Shown here: piece after piece, positions 33,996 through 47,700 of the stretch
Numbering within the stretch: position 1 is the first letter of the stretch
Layout of the letters: every line of letters begins with the position of its first letter
Origin: Nematostella vectensis
Taxonomy: Eukaryota; Cnidaria; Anthozoa; Actiniaria; Edwardsiidae
Assembly: GCF_932526225.1 (NCBI RefSeq)
Contig: NC_064045.1
Location: forward strand, 7,238,998 to 7,302,997
Direction of reading: 5' to 3'
Length of the DNA stretch: 64,000 nucleotides
Notes under the pieces: model-generated
Seen by the model: only the letters and a program-made list of their open reading frames with translations
What the model was told of the DNA's origin: nothing
The model's database searches: none
Made by a program: the position numbers and the translations under genes

Positions 33996-34076
33996 TTCTA
34001 TTCTATTGTTGCTGTAGATGAACTGTCGTGAGGTCACTAGGACTGCAAGGGAGCTTGGGGGGAAATATGACCCACT

Positions 34077-34218
34077 GAGTGGTTTTCAAAAACCCGTGAA
34101 ATACTATTTAGTTTATTTTAGTACTTATACACTGTAATGTCTTTGTTCTCTTTTATTCTGGCTTGACTATTACAAATTTCCAATTACATTTTGTTGCACG
34201 GGATTTTGAAAACCACTC
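34077..34218. mobile_element. 142-bp MITE, family copy 1
   Basis: Inverted ends GAGTGGTTTTCAAAA. A near-identical copy lies in reverse orientation at about 53884-54020, confirming a dispersed family. The remaining sequence from 34219 to 34900 shows no gene. Confidence 0.85.
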
Positions 34219-34924
34219 TATTTTCAGGTTCTATTGTAATAATTTTTATAATAAAAATTTTGATTTGGATAAAAACACTTCATTTTGTATATATTATTAT
34301 AAGAAACTCATGAGGATGTAAAAAAAATATGAAAAAGCTAAGCACGATTTCAAAAATGGAATAAAAAGCTAGATTGAATTAGATGCACAAAGGCATCGCA
34401 AGAAGACTTAATCTGATTGATTCTTAAAATATGGAGGTATACATAACCGTTCTGGTAGTCCAAACGAATCTATTTCAGAGGAAAGCTATAAAATAAAATG
34501 CGTGTAGCTTTAATATTAAAAGTTTTATACAGCAGGTCAATAAAGATGCCTGAGTTGTGCCATCTGATTGGCATAAACGTCACTCGCCAAGCAGTGTGGT
34601 AATAAAAAGCTAACAAAATGTCGATCAACCACTCCTTTGTTATTGTTTACCATTAAAAATGGTTTACTCGCAGGAAACTTCTAAATAGCAATCTACGAAT
34701 AAAGTCTGATACATTTTTGACGATATTTGATTGTAAATATCCTGGTTACCCTCTTGAATTAACCGTTGCAAAAGGTGCTTTTTGTGACTCGGCATTCAGC
34801 GGGAGCATAAAACGGCTGCGTGATTGGCCTTCTTTAAGTGCACATCAGAACACGATTGAATCTTTCTAGCTCGTATCAATCACAACAGTGAACATCACAA
34901 TTGGCAAACACAAAATCTTTTCTT

Positions 34925-35345
34925 GGTGGCCACAGTTGCGCGCGTCGCATGGTAAACTTTGTCTTAGTGGCCACGGTAGCGCGCGTCGCATGGTAAACTT
35001 TGTCTTAGTGTCCACGGTAGCGCGCGTCGCATGGTAAACTTTGTCTTAGTGGCCACGGTAGCGTGCGTCGCATGGTAAACTTTGTCTTAGTGGCCACGGT
35101 AGCGCGCGTCGCATGGTAAACTTTGTCTTAGTGTCCACGGTAGCGCGCGTCGCATGGTAAACTTTGTCTTAGTGGCCACGGTAGCGTGCGTCGCATGGTA
35201 AACTTTGTCTTAGTGGCCACGGTAGCGCGCGTCGCATGGTAAACTTTGTCTTAGTGTCCACGGTAGCGCGCGTCGCATGGTAAACTGTGTCTTAGTGGCC
35301 ACGGTAGCGTGCGTCGCATGGTTAACTTTGTCTTGGTGGCCACAG
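34925..35345. repeat. 41-bp minisatellite, about 10 copies
   Basis: The unit contains GCGCGTCGCATGGTAAACTT and TGTCTTAGTGGCCACGGTA. Copies are very similar, and alternation of GGCCAC/GTCCAC and GCGCGC/GCGTGC variants suggests expansion in blocks of three units. It lies about 390 bp beyond the 3' end of SNX29. A related array is inside SNX29 at 43040-43420. Confidence 0.95.
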
Positions 35346-35734
35346 TAACGCATAACACACTATAAGGGTGATTACGAACGATTCAAGGCCACTTGCCTGG
35401 GCTCCCTGTGTCTAAAGCCCATTGTAAGGATCCGAGCCTCGTTTACGTTTTGGTGCCATTTCACTCATGTCCCTGTCTGGCGGGTAGGGATCCCTTTAAA
35501 TAAAAAGTAAAGAATATCAGGGATACCGAGGGTATAGTACACGTATATGCGGCTCCTGCGTTCCAATTAAAGGCGACCATTAGATATGGTAGGGGAAGTG
35601 CATATTTTGGTTGCACGAGTTCTTTAGGCGGGGCAAGCGACCCCCCTCCCCCCTGAGTACAAAATAAAGATATCCAATTACCATAATCATTTTAGTCCAA
35701 AATATGGGAAAATACAGGACAATACAACATGACC

Positions 35735-38700
35735 TTACCCAAAGAAAGGCACGATCTTTAGCAGAATGGCTTTGTTAGTATTTGCACTAAGTTCCTCGTC
35801 AGTTGTGGTCAACAAGTTTACAATTCGTCTTATGTAGTCTTGCAAATGTTTTCGTCTTTCTTCAACGAATTTGGTTCCCTTTGGATAAGAGGAAAACGCA
35901 CATGATTTCAGTGTTGTTCCTTAAAATACTGTTTGGAGTATTCTTAGAACACGGCAATGGTAAGAAATGTTCCGCTCCAGTTAATCAAATCAAAAATCTT
36001 CTAGGCCAATCTAACTTGAAAGTTTTCATTGATTCAATGCGTGAAGCCGCATTTTCTTAATTATCTAAAAGGTCTGACCAAAAGTAGTTAAATTTGACGT
36101 GCGCACCGAATTTATGTCAGTTAGATCCTACCTTGTTCCCCAAAGTTTTCTTTGGAGGGAATTTGAAACTACCCACAACAGAGCGCTTCTTGCAGAGCTG
36201 CAAATATCCCAAATATGACACGGTCACTATTAGTAAAGTATTGTAGAAAAATGCTTCTAGAGGAATAAGGGATAAACATACAAAAGAAGTTTAACCTTTT
36301 TGTGAAGATCGTGAAACTGTGAATAGCGACGGTAGACGTTCCACTCATCATCTTTGATTCGAATGTAAACCTGGTGAAGAAAAATGCGCAAAAAATCACT
36401 ACACACCCGGCATCACCATCAGTGACACGTCATAGACTTCTCGCAGACTCGTGGTGGCTTTGTTCCCCGGATGATGACGTACATGTGTTACCCGTGTGAT
36501 GATGACCTTCCTGATACGGGTATACCCCGGATGGTGAAGTACAGGTGTGCCCCGGATGATGACGTAGAGGTTTACCACGGATAATGACATACAGGTGTAC
36601 CCTGGACCTACCTTGTGGAGATAAATCTCGGATGACGACGTACAGATGTACCACGGATAATGGACCTACCTGATATAGGTGTACCCCGGATGATGACGTA
36701 GAGGTGAGCCCCGGTTGATGACCTTCCTGATACATGTGTTCCCCGGTTGATGACGTACAGGTGTACCCTGGATGATGACGTACAGGTGTACCTCAGATAA
36801 TGACGTACAGGTGTATCCCGGATGATGACGTACAGGTGGACCCAGCAGGTTGATGACGTACGGAGTACTGGTGTACCTACCTAGTACTGGTGTACCCCGG
36901 ATGATGACGTACATGCGTATCCCGGATGATGACCTACCTGGTACAGGTGTACCCCGGATGACCCCTTCCCCCTCATGAAAACCGATGGAATCCAGACGCT
37001 TATGAGAGGTCGTGAGTTAGCGGCGACGATAGCGGGATCAAAGTCCTCTAAGTTAGCGTCGACATCCGCACTGCAACAGTCCTCGGGGAGCTGCAAGAAG
37101 CACTATTATTATACGGTGGCGGCTCTCATTGGTTGAAAAGCGGGCCGTATATACTCGCACGGGCTTACTCAGAAGAAAACGCAAAACTTGAGTTTTTTTC
37201 TAAAAAAATGTGATTAATAAATGTTATTGCTGTCGTTTGCTCGGGCCCTACGGAACTTATGGTCAACTGAAGGCTTAAAAAAATTGGTATGAGCCTCCCC
37301 CCTTTCAAAAATCCTTGATTTGCCACTGGCCAGGCTAATTGAGAACAAACGAGGCAGCGAGTCTTATGAAATCCCTAGTGAACGTTTCCACAATAAAGTT
37401 TTTTGGCGGCCGACAGACAAGGTTCACTCAAACATCCTCTGTCAGCCGCCATTTTGTCATCCTAGCAAAGTACCAAGCCTTAAAAAGCATCCATTTCAAT
37501 CGGCTGATTTCGGAAAGCAAATGCGTTTTTTAAGGAATTTGGTGAAAAAAGTATAAAACTTTGTTTTTAGATGGTTATTTCGAGATTTTAGCATATTATG
37601 TGCCTTCCAATATCAAATGAAAACAATAACAAAGGTTTTGCTGACACGGGCCCTTTAATGATATCGCTTAAATAACAGTCCCTCGAGATTGAATTCAATC
37701 GGATTATATAGACGGGTAAATTACCGGTCCTCTGAGATTGAATTCAATCGGATTATATAGACGGGTAAATTACCGGTCCTCTGAGATTGAATTCAATCGG
37801 ATTATATAGACGGGTAAATTACCGGTCCTTTGAGATTGAATTCAATCGGATTATATAGACGGGTAAATTACCGGTCCTCTGAGATTGAATTCAATCGGAT
37901 TATATAGACGGGTAAATAACAGTCCCTCTGATATTGAATTCAATCGGATTATATAGACGGGTAAATACCGGTCCTCTGAGATTGAATTCAATCGGATTAT
38001 ATAGACGGGTAAATTACCGGTCCTCTGAGATTGAATTCAACCGGATTATATAGACGGGTAAATAACAGTCCCTCTGAGATTGAATTCAATCGGATTATAT
38101 AGACGGCTAAATTACCGGTCCTCTGAGATTGAATTCAATCGGATTATATAGACGGGTAAATTACCGGTCCTCTGAGGTTGATGAGTTCTTCGCGCATGCG
38201 GCGTGTCTGGTGCTGCCAATAAGCAGTTTGTTTCTGCACTCGTTGGTTAAACTCCATCAGTTCTCCGTGCATCTCAGCGACCTACGATCAACCAATCAAA
38301 AATCTTGTTTTCAGTTCGGCGATCTGTGATTAACTAATCAGAGTCTAATTTATTGAGTTAAAATAAACGTCTCCAGCAAAAAGTCATTTTTTCGGCTTTT
38401 AACCCGGTGTAAGAACCATTCTCAGAGGACACCTTTGTATTCAGCTCTGTTTTCGTCACGATTCATTCTACCGAACAGAGAAGCTTTGTGACTCAACTCG
38501 AGCACAATACACATGTTCTTACACCGGGGTAAAGCCCACTTCGCCAAGGGTGAACAGTTTCGCTTGTCTCAGAGGCCTGTGGTGGAGGCCCTGGGTCCAA
38601 AAGAATCAGGGAAATATTGCACGAGTTTACATAAAGTCTTGTTTAACTTAGGGGCCGTCCACACTAACACGGGTTCGTTTGAATCCGTATACTTGTTGAT

Positions 38701-41700
38701 AGACATGACGGAAAAACCTGGAAAATTCGCAATTCGAAAAAGACACAATTTCTTACAATTGCCATCGGTTTCTTGTATTCCGGACTGATTTTTGAAACAC
38801 AAATAACGTGAGGCCAGAATGCACATACCCAGATTTTTGCTTTTTAAGATTTTTTTTCCCTTGATCATCCTTGCGCTATGTATGAGCTCAGGGACGAAAA
38901 GCTCAAATTTCAATGAAACTTTACAAAAAGTCGCATCAATTTTAAAAAAGTCGCATTTGATATTTTGTTTGCTATTACTCACTAAGTACTTAGAGAAATT
39001 TTCCGCCTTATAAGATCTAAAATGAGCTTATTTGAAGCGTTAAGTCATGTTTTTCCGTCATGTCTTGTAGATACGTTTAGGCCTTCCGTCCACACTAACA
39101 CGCGCGCTGGATCCAGCGAATCTGGATACTTGTGAAAACGCTGTCGAAAGCAAAATCAAAATGAATCCGTATACTTTGGTCCGTAGTGTGGACGGTCGAA
39201 TCCCTATCAAAATGAAAACAATGGCGTCATATCGCAGGCGCGCGCTGCTTTGAGCATGCGCAAAAAAATGACGTCACCCTGTACCTTTCAGCGTTTCCAA
39301 ACGTTTGAATCCGTGTTAGTGTGGACGGCTGGATCCAGGCGAACACGATGCGAAAACGATAGTTTGGACGCGAATCAAGTGATGCGTTTTGAGGGAAACG
39401 AATCCGGATACTTTTAAATCCGTGTTAGTGTGGACAACCCATTAGATAATTCTGATTGGATCAGGGGAATATTGCACGAGTTTACATAAAGTCTTAATTC
39501 ACTTAGATCATTCTGATTGCCTCCTACCTGTATGAGCTTTTTCTTGTACTCGTTCGCCTCTTCCCTGCGCGATAAAAAGTCGGTGAATCACCAATCATAA
39601 ACCCCAAAGAATCATTTGGAATTTTTGTTTCCTGTTTTTTTTTGCTAAGATTAAATTAAACAAATATAAAGTCAGATAAATAAATAATATAAAGTCAAGA
39701 AAATGCCAAACATGGCACGGTTTTGTGTTCAGATAAAATGGCACCATTTCCTTTAAGGGAAGTGGGAAGGTTTTATTTGTCCTCAGTAAAGTTTTAGTTT
39801 TTCAAGTTTGCTTTCATAGTGATGTTCTCCATTTCTTGTGTACTTAGCCTACGTAGCGGCTCAAGGGAAGGGGTCCTCCTTGGCCGCGCGCTCGCTTTTT
39901 CTTCTCTCTCCCCCTCTACCCCCGTCCTTCTCCCTACGCCAGGCTATGTGTACTGTACCTCGCAGTGTCATCCACGGCGGACTTCTCGGGAAGTTTTGGA
40001 ATTGTCTCGTCCTGCCTGATTCCAAGTGTGGCTGCCGCTAATGGAATCATCATCAATAACAAAAACCAAAATAATAACATTATTTTGGTTACCATGGTTA
40101 CCATCACCGTCACCGTGATCACAATCACAATCACCACAGTCATCATCGTCATCATATTGTCAATAATAACAACGTCATCAACGTCACAATATAATCATCA
40201 CTACTATTATCATCATCCACAGTAAGAGAATAAATCATCCTCATAATATATAAAATAAAATGACATGAACAATATAAGTGACATTTCTTACCGTCATTAA
40301 ACTGAGTTTCTGCCATGTCACTTCTCAGCAGCTGTACGGCGCTAACATACTTCTTCAATTGATGCTTCAAGACCTCGTTTTCCCTAAAAAAATCGTCCGG
40401 AGGTACTGCTTAGGCCAGCTAACTTGATGCTAATGGCATAATTCGGTTATAATTTGACTCTTATTGGCTTACTGTCAAGTGAGTGAGTGATTGTGTAACT
40501 GTTCGTGTGAGTGTGTGTGTTAGTGAGTGAGTGAGTGAGTGAGTGAGTGAGTGAGTGAGTGAGTGAGTGAGTGAGTGAGTGAGTGAGTGAGTGAGTGAGT
40601 GAGTGAGTGAGTGAGTGAGTGAGTGAGTGAGTGAGTGAGTGAGTGAGTGAGTGAGTGAGTGAGTGAGTGAGTGAGTGAGTGAGTGAGTGAGGGAATATAT
40701 AAATAAATATCCACCTGGTTAACGCTGCTATCGTTGATGATTCTCGTTCTTCTCTTGTCTTTGACTCGTGTCGAAGCTGGTTTGCCTCAGCTCGTAGCCC
40801 CTCAATCTCCCGACGCTTTTCCTCCATCAGCTGGCGAAGAGTTCTAAAAATAAAATAAAAATTTGTATCGGCATCATTTCTCATCATTTCTCAGGTTACA
40901 CATGTACGTTGTCATCCGGAGTACACATGTACGTCATCATCATCCGGGGTACACGTGTATCATCATCAGTTATACGTCGTCGAGCTTCAAAGTAACCATC
41001 ACCATAGACATAAATACTCCACCACTATCATTTGTTTACCTTTTTTAATTTTTTTTTATTGCAGCTACATATCAGCACTTTAACAATCATCATAACCATC
41101 ATCATGCACACAAACATTTTCATCACCATCGTTGTCAATTCACGGTCAATTTGTGAGTATCATCATCATTACCACAATTATCTTCGCCATTACCACCATC
41201 ATTTAGTCATCATCATCATTATCAACAAAATCATTGCCACCGCCATCGTTGTAATGACCACCATCATTTTGTCATGAGGATAAAAAAATCGTATTGATCA
41301 CTTTTACCTGTTTTGCTCTTCGATCTCGTCTTTTCGCAGCATCATCGACACGATCGCTTGTTTCAGCTCACCTGCAATTAACACAACGGCTACAGCACAT
41401 CTTTGCTATCCAGAACAATATCGACCCAGAAGGGGAATTTATTTTCCTCGTTTTGCTGTATTTTAAAAACCGCTACACTCATAACAAAGCGCTTTCCAGT
41501 CAGCTAGTTGAATTAGGTTTAATAGTGTTGGAATCACAGGTAGCCCAGTGTGTTAGCGCGTCAGCATTTGGGGCCTCTACCCTGAAATATGTTTGATTCT
41601 CGGCCCAGACAAGGCAAGTATCCTTCTGTTTCTCTGCCGTTAATTGGACTTCTTGACAGTGCGTGACACTAGAGGATTGTAATTTTTCGTTCCAAAATTA

Positions 41701-44700
41701 TACGTACTAAGGATGTTAAATGTAAAATAGCTTAGAACTTGGCTGTTAAAAGTGCTATATAAATAACATATTTTGTTTTGTTCTTGAAAGAAAACAGTAT
41801 TTACTTGAGAACAATGGCAAGGTGACAGTCTAGCCCCAGGCGTTCCTACCCGGGCTTATGTTTGGATTTCTTGCGGTTGGTAAGATTTGTGGCGTTACAG
41901 GGGCTCTCTAAACCCTATTGACTCACAGCTAACCACAGGAATCCCAAGCATAGTGCCAGAGACTAGGATGGTAAGGTGTCTGCCTAGTCCCAGGCGTTCT
42001 GAATGGGTTTCCTGTGGTTGGAGAGTTATGACGTCACAGGGGCTTTTTTAAAGCCATCGTGCCTCATAACCACAGGAATCCCGCGAACAAAGCCAGGGAC
42101 TAGGATATGACGTACTTGTAGTCATGCTGTCATGGCGACTCCTTCCAGACTCCTCCTGCAAAAAACAAAATAACCAACAAATTGGTAGATTGACACGAAC
42201 TAAGTCGTGTCGCGGAGATCGGGCACACAGGGAGCGCGCGAGAGCCTCTTGCTTTCTCGCGCGCTCCCTGTGTGCCCGATCTCCGAGACTCCCTGGGGCG
42301 CCGAGGATGATATAGGCTATTCACCACTCATTATCCAATATGTATTTTGTGATATAAAAGCCTAACGCTTTTGTTCTACATGCGAGGTATTAGAAACCAA
42401 ACGCCCAAGACGGAAACTTTAGTTAACTATGATCAGTTTAATTATCATCCAATCTAAATCACTTACATTTGTGTTAGCACTACCATCACCTAGGGTACGC
42501 GTCATACTGCAAACAGACCAATAACAACACAAATTATACAATCTTAAATTTATTTTCAGAGACAGAACTAGAACCGGGACCTTTTATTCTACTTTAAAAC
42601 GAGTTAAAAGGTTATACAGGGGATAGCCTTAGGGAGAATGTGTTGAAGTGGGAGTTGGGCTGGGGCGTGAGAGAGGTACAACTGATATACCGTAATTGTA
42701 TTGACTGCAATACTTTCTTTTTACATTTAATACGATATGCAAATTAAGGCTATGAGGCCCAGCATTATGAGAGTAACAGTAATAGAAGGTAATTAGTGAA
42801 ATTAGTGAGTGTCGCACGGAATAAGGGGTGATATCTATATAAAAGGCCATAAGTTGAGAGATTCGACAAAAAATGAACTATTCCAAGAGAGCTTTTCCTA
42901 GATTATTTCTAGAGAGTTTTTCCAGACTATTCCTAGAAAGTTTCCTAGAGTCCTTTTGAGAAGACGGATATTTTTTCAAGAGAACACCCCCTTTCATTGT
43001 AAATAGTATTATACCTTCTATTTATCCACATATCACACCGTGTGTTAATTGGTAGCAACGGTAGCGTGCGTCGCATGGTTAACTTTGTATAGGTGGCCAC
43101 GGGAACGCGCGTCGCATGGTCAACTTTGTATTGGTGGCCACGGTAAGACTTTAACACTTTGTATTGGTGGCAACGGTAGCGTGCGTCGCATGGTTAACTT
43201 TGTATAGGTGGCCACGGGAACGCGCGTCGCATGGTCAACTTTGTATTGGTGGCCACGGTAAGACTTTAACACTTTGTATTGGTGGCAACGGTAGCGTGCG
43301 TCGCATGGTTAACTTTGTATAGGTGGCCACGGGAACGCGCGTCGCATGGTCAACTTTGTATTGGTGGCCACGTTAAGACTTTAACACTTTGTATTGGTGG
43401 CAACGGTAGCTTGCGTCGCACTAATACATTTCGAAAGCTAAATGCATGCTCCCATTCTCTCAACAGTGAAGACTTCCTAATATATTCCTACGTGACTCAT
43501 CTATTAATGCCCTACCTTGACACTTGGTCACTCTGCGCATGCGCGCATATTTCCAAAGCAGCGACGGCGGCTTCAGTGGCGGCCGTGAGAGAATTGGAAC
43601 GACCCTTTATAAGAAAATCGTTGTTGCGTTGCTCTGGACATTCTTCCTCGTCAATCCAGGAATTGCTGAAAATAAGGAGTAAATAGAACAACTTTATATC
43701 TACAACATTCCCCGAATAGTTAGTCATACTGCATCTTATTCACGCTACAATCCCAGTCACGGTTGCTGCTCGACTTTGCTTACTTTCTCGTAAGTAGTCA
43801 ATCTTTGGTGAAAACAAATATGGTCTCTTTACGAGAAAGAATCCCACAAGCGGACACCACAGGAATATTTTTATACACTGCTCCTCTTCCCTCCTTGGAG
43901 AAATCACAGATCCACCGCTCATGTAGAAGGTTTTAAAATTGCCAGCTTGACGGTTCCAAAAGCCGACAACGACGCCCATTAGACCACGAAGGAATCCTCT
44001 CAGTTATGAAGGTCGTCTGATTTTCGCGCCAATTTCTTTAACCTTTTTTTTGGTGGCCAAGGGAGCTTACGTCGCTTGTGTTTTCCTTCTACCAATCTAA
44101 CATTTTTATTTCTGTGAGAGTTTATTGTCACCCCTCTTCTTTCATTTACACAAATTACTCACCTTGACATCGATATATTATCCCGCGAGCTTTCGCCATC
44201 TTCCTTATAAGGAGAAGATACATCCCTATCAACAGGCTCTCCCGTCCGCGACCGAGCAACGCTAGACCCCTTTGATTTCACTGGCGTCAGGGACTCCCCG
44301 CTTCCTATTACCGTAAACGAATCAGCTCGTGGATCAAACTTCCGGTCTAACGAGTCGACATCCATTTCCTGGTCTTCAAGCTCGTCTACACTATACCCAG
44401 TCCACTCGCTGCCATGTTCATTAACTCCCGATGTTTCGGAAGATAGACCAGGATTATATTTAAAAGTCTTACTAAAATTTGAGCTACTAGAACCTTGTTC
44501 TTGTTCTTGTTCATTTTCTCTTGAACCGCTTGCATTCTGTCTGCGTGAAAATTCATTTGGATCATCATCGAAAGAAACCGTGTTCGTGAGAGTGGCATCA
44601 TTGATAATTGGAAACCCAAACCTGAAATTCGGAGTGCTCTCTCCACTTTCGTATTCACCCATTTCTTCGACTGTATTAACAGCCTGGCCTGTATAGAAAG

Positions 44701-47700
44701 TTGTTTTCCCAACTTTGAAATCGCCGTCGGAATTCCCATCGTTCGACCAGTTGACAGTATCCTTACTAAGGGAAGTATCAGAAAGTGAAATCTGGCGGGA
44801 AAACTCACCACTCTCTGAAAATTGCTCCAAAAACGGCGCTTTAGGTAAACTTGTCGCAGTACTATCGTGCGATATTCCTGTGGTGATTTTACCCGGGTAA
44901 GACGACGACCTAGTATGGCCTTTTGATTTTGAGGAAGACGGCGGTGCACGGTAAGCGTCGGTCAGCGGTACACCTTTGGAGAAGACAAAGTCACTGCAAC
45001 CAGTTTCATTCAAGTTTTCTACCGATCCCTCGCCCTCTTCGATAGATGCAATGGCGGCGACGACTTTTTTACGGGGCTTCTTCTTTTTCTTGTCGGTCTT
45101 TTTATCAACGTCTGAAACGAACATAAAGGTTTTTATTACGTTTTATGTCTGCCAAAACTGCGTTTTTCATCATTACAAGAAACATACAAAAATCAAGAAT
45201 CAATCGCAAATCAATTATTTAAAATTATTTACTTATTTATAAGCATATATTTAGGCAAGCGTATCCAGTTCTGCAAAGTCTGATTTAGATGAAGGGCTGC
45301 TTGTAATGAAATTTTCAATATAACGATACATTTAACAATACAAAACGACTTAAACAGCAAAAACGTTTGGACGAAACAACATCGGCGATTTTATTTCGAA
45401 CGGTTTCCTGAAAATCTCGGACGTTTTTTTTTTAAACAAATTTCGGACATTTTAACTTAAAAGTACTATCCCACGCAGTTGCTTTGAGATCGTACTAAAG
45501 GTGTCACCTTTAGCTATTGTTTGCTATTGAGAAAAGTGTAATCGTATCTACCAATTATATACTGCGTCTTAGGCATACACATATTTCAATAAACGTTGCC
45601 GGTGCAAATGGCGAATGGCATATGATAGTTGTAAGACCAATCGCGGCTTGTAGGTATAATTACCCCTAAGAGTAAGTAAACTAGTCGCTCGAGTTATTCC
45701 CTTGGTATTCTTGGATGGTAGCTCTGCCATTTGACAATTGCCATTTACAATTTGCACTGACAACGTACAGTGGGACATATTCTTTCTCCGCGAGGCACAT
45801 TCTAAAAATACAGGTTTCACTGTATTTTGAAATAGTTGTATATTAAACGTAGCACAAGAGTCGCACCGTTCTGGTTCGGCTCGTTCACTATGGAACCGCC
45901 CTTTAGTAGCTCTATGGTCGATCTTCCACCGAACAAGCGGAATTGCTGCAATATAAGGGAAAGACATACCTGAGACATTCCCAGAGTACACCGGGGCAGG
46001 AGTATGGTCCGTTTTTGGTTTGTTGGTGTTTGGAAAGGACGATAAGATGTTGGCGAATACTTCTTTTGACGTCTGCACCACATGTGGGGCCTGTGGAAAA
46101 CAATGACCAGTTATATCACATGACAGAAGAATACTGGATTACACCACAGGCATCCTTGAGGACTGGGGAAGTTGTAGTATAATTGGTAAACCACAGGGTA
46201 CCCAGGCTGCAATTCTCTACCATCATTATGTAAAGTACAGAGTAAAAAAAATAAAAACAAAACATTGAACTGAATTAAGTAACGCAATCATTGATACAAT
46301 AATAACATTTTAAACTTCAATATAGAACCTTAAAAATTCAGGCTGTTTTAAAATACTGACCGGTTTTACAGCATTTAGGTCCTCTTTGTCAATTCCAAGA
46401 GCAAAAAGAATGGAACTCAGTCCTGAAAAAGAATAGAGGAGGCCAATGGTTAGGGAAATCTTTTCTTACATCAGGAAGATGAGCATAGTTCGGGAGGGAA
46501 AGTAAAGGAGACATCTGTTAAATCTCCAGGTTAATAAACGATGACCTAACTTTTCCTAGATACAACACGGCTTCAACTTCAAGGCAGCAATGCTAGAAGC
46601 ACAGCGAGAAGTAAAAGATCATCGTGTTGTCAGTAAATCTGTATCATCCTCACTATGCTTTCTGTCGATTATCTGATGTGGTTTTCGTGTATCCTCAATA
46701 AGGAGAGAACTATATTCCCTACTGATTGTCTGAAATTGTCTGTTACACTTGGGAAGACTATATTCCCCGAGGCTGTCTCTGTGTATCCTTACACAGAAGA
46801 AATCTATGTTCTCTATTGATTATCTAAGATTTTTTCTGTGTACACAGGAGAAGACTTTATTCCCTGTTGATTGTCTGTTACACATGGGAAGCCTGTGTCC
46901 TCTGTTGACTATCTGAGCCATGGTATATATCGTTCTTATTGTTGATCATCTCTTTGTATCCTCACCTGCCGCCATCATTGGGAGCATACTGGCCCTCTCA
47001 GTATCCCTCAAGAATGCATGATGATCGTAATAATTACTATAATAGAGAAAATAGATATCTTTAAAAACATTATTTAAAAATACTTATACTTAAACAGTAG
47101 GCCTGATCTGATTGGAATCAGTTGTGTGCAATATCTAGATTGACACAAAGGCTCCCTGGTGCGTTCACAGGGGGGTGTGCACCCCCTTGCAGGCCAAAAA
47201 GTGGGTCACTTCAAATACTATGCTTTTCCATATGGTACGGAACGTGCCCGGTTGTGTAGGTCCCTTAGGGTTGTGCTTTCCTAAACTGTTATCCTCTTAA
47301 TTATCAGGCAGATACTGCAAAGGTATGTGGTCTTCTTGGGACTAAAGTGCTGTAGCAGACCTCGAAATATTGGGGGAGGCACAATACAGAAACATTACGA
47401 AAATATTTTAGGCACAGCCCCACCTCGACTGGTCATTTCCGTTAAATTTTTGAAAATATTGGGGGGAGGACGTGCCCCCCCCTGCCACGACCCTGGACTA
47501 TGCTCTATCTTTCACTGTAAATCAATGGCAGATAAACCATAGCACATGGAAAGTTCGTTTTATAACTGCTTTACAAGAGGAAAGTTCATCCCCCTACCCG
47601 TCCCACAACAGGCTTGCACTAAGAAATCAAGTAATTTTTGGGGTGGCAAGCTTGTGCATGCTTTAGCTTTTGGAGGCAAAAAAACAATAGCAAAAAGCAA

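Noticed and set aside
41541-41610. tRNA gene
   Set aside because: A- and B-box-like sequences are present but no cloverleaf can be folded convincingly; treated as a SINE candidate.
44386-44949. Basic 187-codon minus-strand frame
   Set aside because: It is a shadow of the large SNX29 exon 11 in another frame.
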